Origin: Dehalococcoidia bacterium
Lineage (GTDB): Bacteria > Chloroflexota > Dehalococcoidia > Lucifugimonadales > JAGWBF01
DNA: 6,783 nt
NCBI GenBank assembly: GCA_021296025.1
Contig: JAGWBF010000083.1
Coordinates: forward strand, 1-6,783
Direction of reading: 5' to 3'
Part shown: positions 5,049 through 6,783 of the stretch, piece after piece
Numbering within the stretch: the stretch's first letter is position 1
Layout: each line of letters begins with the position of its first letter
Notes under the pieces: generated by a model
Database searches by the model: none
What the model was told of the DNA's origin: nothing
The model's input: only the letters and a program-made list of their open reading frames with translations
Translations under genes and position numbers: made by a program

Positions 5049-6553
5049 GAGTTGAAGGTACACCCACCGCCCTGGACTACGAGACCGTTATTGGCCTGGA
5101 GGTACATGTCCAGCTTTGCACAGAGAGCAAGATGTTCTGCTCCTGCGAGGCCGACTACCAGGCAGCCCCTCCCAACACCAGGGTGTGTCCCACCTGCCTG
5201 GGAATGCCCGGCACCCTGCCGGTCGTGAACCAGAGGGCGGTAGAGCACACCATCATGACGGGCTTGGCCCTGAACTGCCGGATCGCCGACAGGACCAAGT
5301 TCGACCGCAAGAACTACGCATACCCCGACCTGATGAAGGGCTACCAGATCTCCCAGTACGATGTGCCCATCGCCTTCGGGGGCTGGCTGGATATCCCCGG
5401 CCCCGAGGGGGGCAAGAAGGTCAGGATCACCCGCATCCACATGGAAGAGGATGTGGCAAAGCTCATCCACCTCCGGGACGACGCCAATGGGGCTTATACC
5501 CTGATGGACGTTAACCGGGCGGGTGTACCCCTGATGGAGATCGTGAGCGAACCCGACATGCGCTCCCCCGAGGAAGCCCGCGAGTACCTGGCATCCCTGC
5601 ACTCCATCATCCAGTACCTGGGCGTCTCCACTGCCAACATGCAGGATGGCAGCTTCCGATGCGATGCCAACATCAGCATCAGGCCCCGGGGGACTTCGGA
5701 CCTGCTGACCAAGGTGGAGATCAAGAACATGAACAGCTTTCGGGCTGTGTACAACGCTCTCCAGTACGAGGAAGTGCGCCAGCTTGCCGCGGTCAAGTCA
5801 GGAACGGGGTTAGTGCAGGAGACGCGGGGTTGGACGGAAGAAGGCAGATGCACGGTTAGCCAGCGAACCAAGGAGTACGCCCACGACTACCGCTACTTCC
5901 CCGAGCCCGACCTGCCGCCCTTGGTCATCGACCCTAACTGGGTGGAAGCCATAGCAGCCCGCATTCCCGAGCTTCCGGCCCAAAGGCGCGCCAGGTTCGT
6001 GTCCCAGTACCACCTGCCTTCGTCGGACGCCGCTCAGCTCACCGCATCCAAGGCTATCGCCGACTACTTCGAGGAGGCGGCCTCCGTCGCCCCCGAGTCA
6101 TCCCGGGACAATGCAAAGTCCCTGAGCAACTGGATCCTGGTGGAGCTTACCCATCTTCTAAACCTGGAAGGCATCGCCATATCAGACACAAAAGTCAGGC
6201 CGACCCATCTTGCCCATATCGTAAATATGATAGACTCTGGGAAGCTCAGCTCGTCCCTGGCAAAGGTGGTGCTGGAAGAGTCCTTTCGCTCAGGGCAAAT
6301 GCCGGAGGATATCGCCCGCTCACAGGGATACTTCCAGATAAACGACCAAGCCGTCGTAACCTCGGCGGTGGAGGAAGCAATCGCCTCCAATGCCCAGGCA
6401 GTGTCCGACTATCTGAAGGGCAGAGACACTGCCGTCAGGTTCCTAGTAGGCCAGGTAATGAAGCGCACCCGTGGGAACGCCAACCCTGAGCTCGTAACCG
6501 GCATACTCCGGGAAAAGCTGGAAGCCCTGAAGTCCACAACATCGACAGAGTAG
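5045..6553 (+). CDS. gatB: Aspartyl/glutamyl-tRNA(Asn/Gln) amidotransferase subunit B
   Basis: The 502-residue protein is full length for GatB (about 475-500). With GatA and GatC it converts Glu-tRNA(Gln) and/or Asp-tRNA(Asn) to the amidated forms; GatB binds the tRNA and carries the ATP-dependent activation site. Motifs in order: GLEVHVQL at 17-24; a zinc site made of Cys32, Cys34, Cys48 and Cys51 (FCSC and CPTCLGMPGTLPVVN); KFDRKNYAYPDLMKGYQISQ; RIHMEEDVAKLIH; NRAGVPLMEIVSEPDM; NMQDGSFRCDANIS; KVEIKNMNSFRAVYNALQ; and AHDYRYFPEPDLPPLVID. The C-terminal third matches the helical and YqeY-like tail domain. The presence of Gat enzyme implies indirect synthesis of Gln- or Asn-tRNA. gatA and gatC are not in the window. 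Upstream in this frame a TAA at 5018-5020 limits the start; ATG 5045 is the best start but lacks a Shine-Dalgarno. secG follows after 3 nt. Confidence 0.97.
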   Translation: MRVEGTPTALDYETVIGLEVHVQLCTESKMFCSCEADYQAAPPNTRVCPTCLGMPGTLPVVNQRAVEHTIMTGLALNCRIADRTKFDRKNYAYPDLMKGYQISQYDVPIAFGGWLDIPGPEGGKKVRITRIHMEEDVAKLIHLRDDANGAYTLMDVNRAGVPLMEIVSEPDMRSPEEAREYLASLHSIIQYLGVSTANMQDGSFRCDANISIRPRGTSDLLTKVEIKNMNSFRAVYNALQYEEVRQLAAVKSGTGLVQETRGWTEEGRCTVSQRTKEYAHDYRYFPEPDLPPLVIDPNWVEAIAARIPELPAQRRARFVSQYHLPSSDAAQLTASKAIADYFEEAASVAPESSRDNAKSLSNWILVELTHLLNLEGIAISDTKVRPTHLAHIVNMIDSGKLSSSLAKVVLEESFRSGQMPEDIARSQGYFQINDQAVVTSAVEEAIASNAQAVSDYLKGRDTAVRFLVGQVMKRTRGNANPELVTGILREKLEALKSTTSTE

Positions 6554-6556
6554 AAA

Positions 6557-6772
6557 TTGGAAACCATCATCAACATAGTCCAGATGCTTATATCGATAGT
6601 CCTGGTGGTCATCATCCTGATGCAGGTGCGGGAGACCGGCAGCGGCCTGTTCGGCAGCGCCCAAGCCAGCTACAGGACCCGCAGAGGTGTGGAGAAGACC
6701 CTGTTCCAGTTCACCATCATCCTGGCCATCGTCTTCCTCATCATATCCGTGATAAGCGTCCGCTTTACCTAG
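6557..6772 (+). CDS. secG: Preprotein translocase subunit SecG
   Basis: The 71-residue protein has the SecG layout: a membrane segment at about 4-23, a short loop with GSGLFGSAQASYRTRRGVEK at 28-47, and a second membrane segment at about 50-68. The FG-containing loop and the two hydrophobic helices are typical of SecG, and the YRTRRGVEKTLF stretch resembles Chloroflexota members as I recall them. SecG is the small accessory subunit of the SecYEG channel in the cytoplasmic membrane and aids SecA-driven export. The start is TTG at 6557, 3 nt after the gatB stop. The first in-frame ATG (residue 10) would cut into the first membrane helix, so TTG is preferred. Only a weak AGAG (6547-6550) lies upstream, so translation is probably coupled to gatB. 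Length is normal for the family (about 70-80 in compact forms). Confidence 0.92.
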   Translation: METIINIVQMLISIVLVVIILMQVRETGSGLFGSAQASYRTRRGVEKTLFQFTIILAIVFLIISVISVRFT

Positions 6773-6783
6773 AGGCCTTCCCA

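Noticed and set aside
4952..5602. Minus-strand open frame of 216 codons
   Set aside because: Antisense to the N-terminal part of gatB, which carries all expected motifs including the zinc cysteines. No recognisable domain in the antisense product.

Overview
The window looks like chromosomal housekeeping DNA from a GC-rich bacterium. Its gene content and the SecG and GatB sequences suggest Chloroflexota, possibly Dehalococcoidia or a SAR202-like lineage. That placement rests on family resemblance recalled by eye, not on a search. I see no mobile element, CRISPR array, rRNA or tRNA. Almost every base is in a recognisable gene, and the two gene blocks diverge from a single intergenic region near 4136-4274.

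Left block (minus strand, 4135 down to 1): a tight tetrapyrrole operon, read in the order ahbAB (fused siroheme decarboxylase), sirC (precorrin-2 dehydrogenase/ferrochelatase type), hemC (hydroxymethylbilane synthase), then a cobA-hemD fusion (uroporphyrinogen-III methyltransferase plus uroporphyrinogen-III synthase). The cobA-hemD gene runs off the left edge of the window just before its expected end. The gaps are 7 nt and 7 nt, followed by an 11-nt overlap. Together these four genes could carry porphobilinogen through hydroxymethylbilane, uroporphyrinogen III, precorrin-2, sirohydrochlorin and siroheme to 12,18-didecarboxysiroheme. That product is the branch intermediate of the alternative (Ahb) heme pathway and of heme d1 synthesis. 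The radical-SAM steps that follow are not in the window.

Middle (4136-4274): a divergent promoter region. It has a good extended -10 for the tetrapyrrole operon, a plausible -10 for the rightward gene, three copies of CTGAA in the operon leader, and a small palindrome over the pcm ribosome binding site.

Right block (plus strand, 4275-6772): pcm (protein-L-isoaspartate O-methyltransferase, with an altered GDG motif), then an 89-nt gap, then gatB (amidotransferase subunit B) and secG (translocase subunit), with 3 nt between gatB and secG. The pcm-gatB gap contains an extended -10 placed so that transcription would begin almost on an ATG. That ATG opens a 21-codon reading frame whose stop overlaps the gatB start codon. 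The last 11 bases (6773-6783) hold nothing I can identify.

Nothing here is clearly a new biological system. The points most worth a second look are the siroheme-to-decarboxysiroheme gene set with its fused decarboxylase, the pcm motif change, and the possible leaderless upstream reading frame at gatB.
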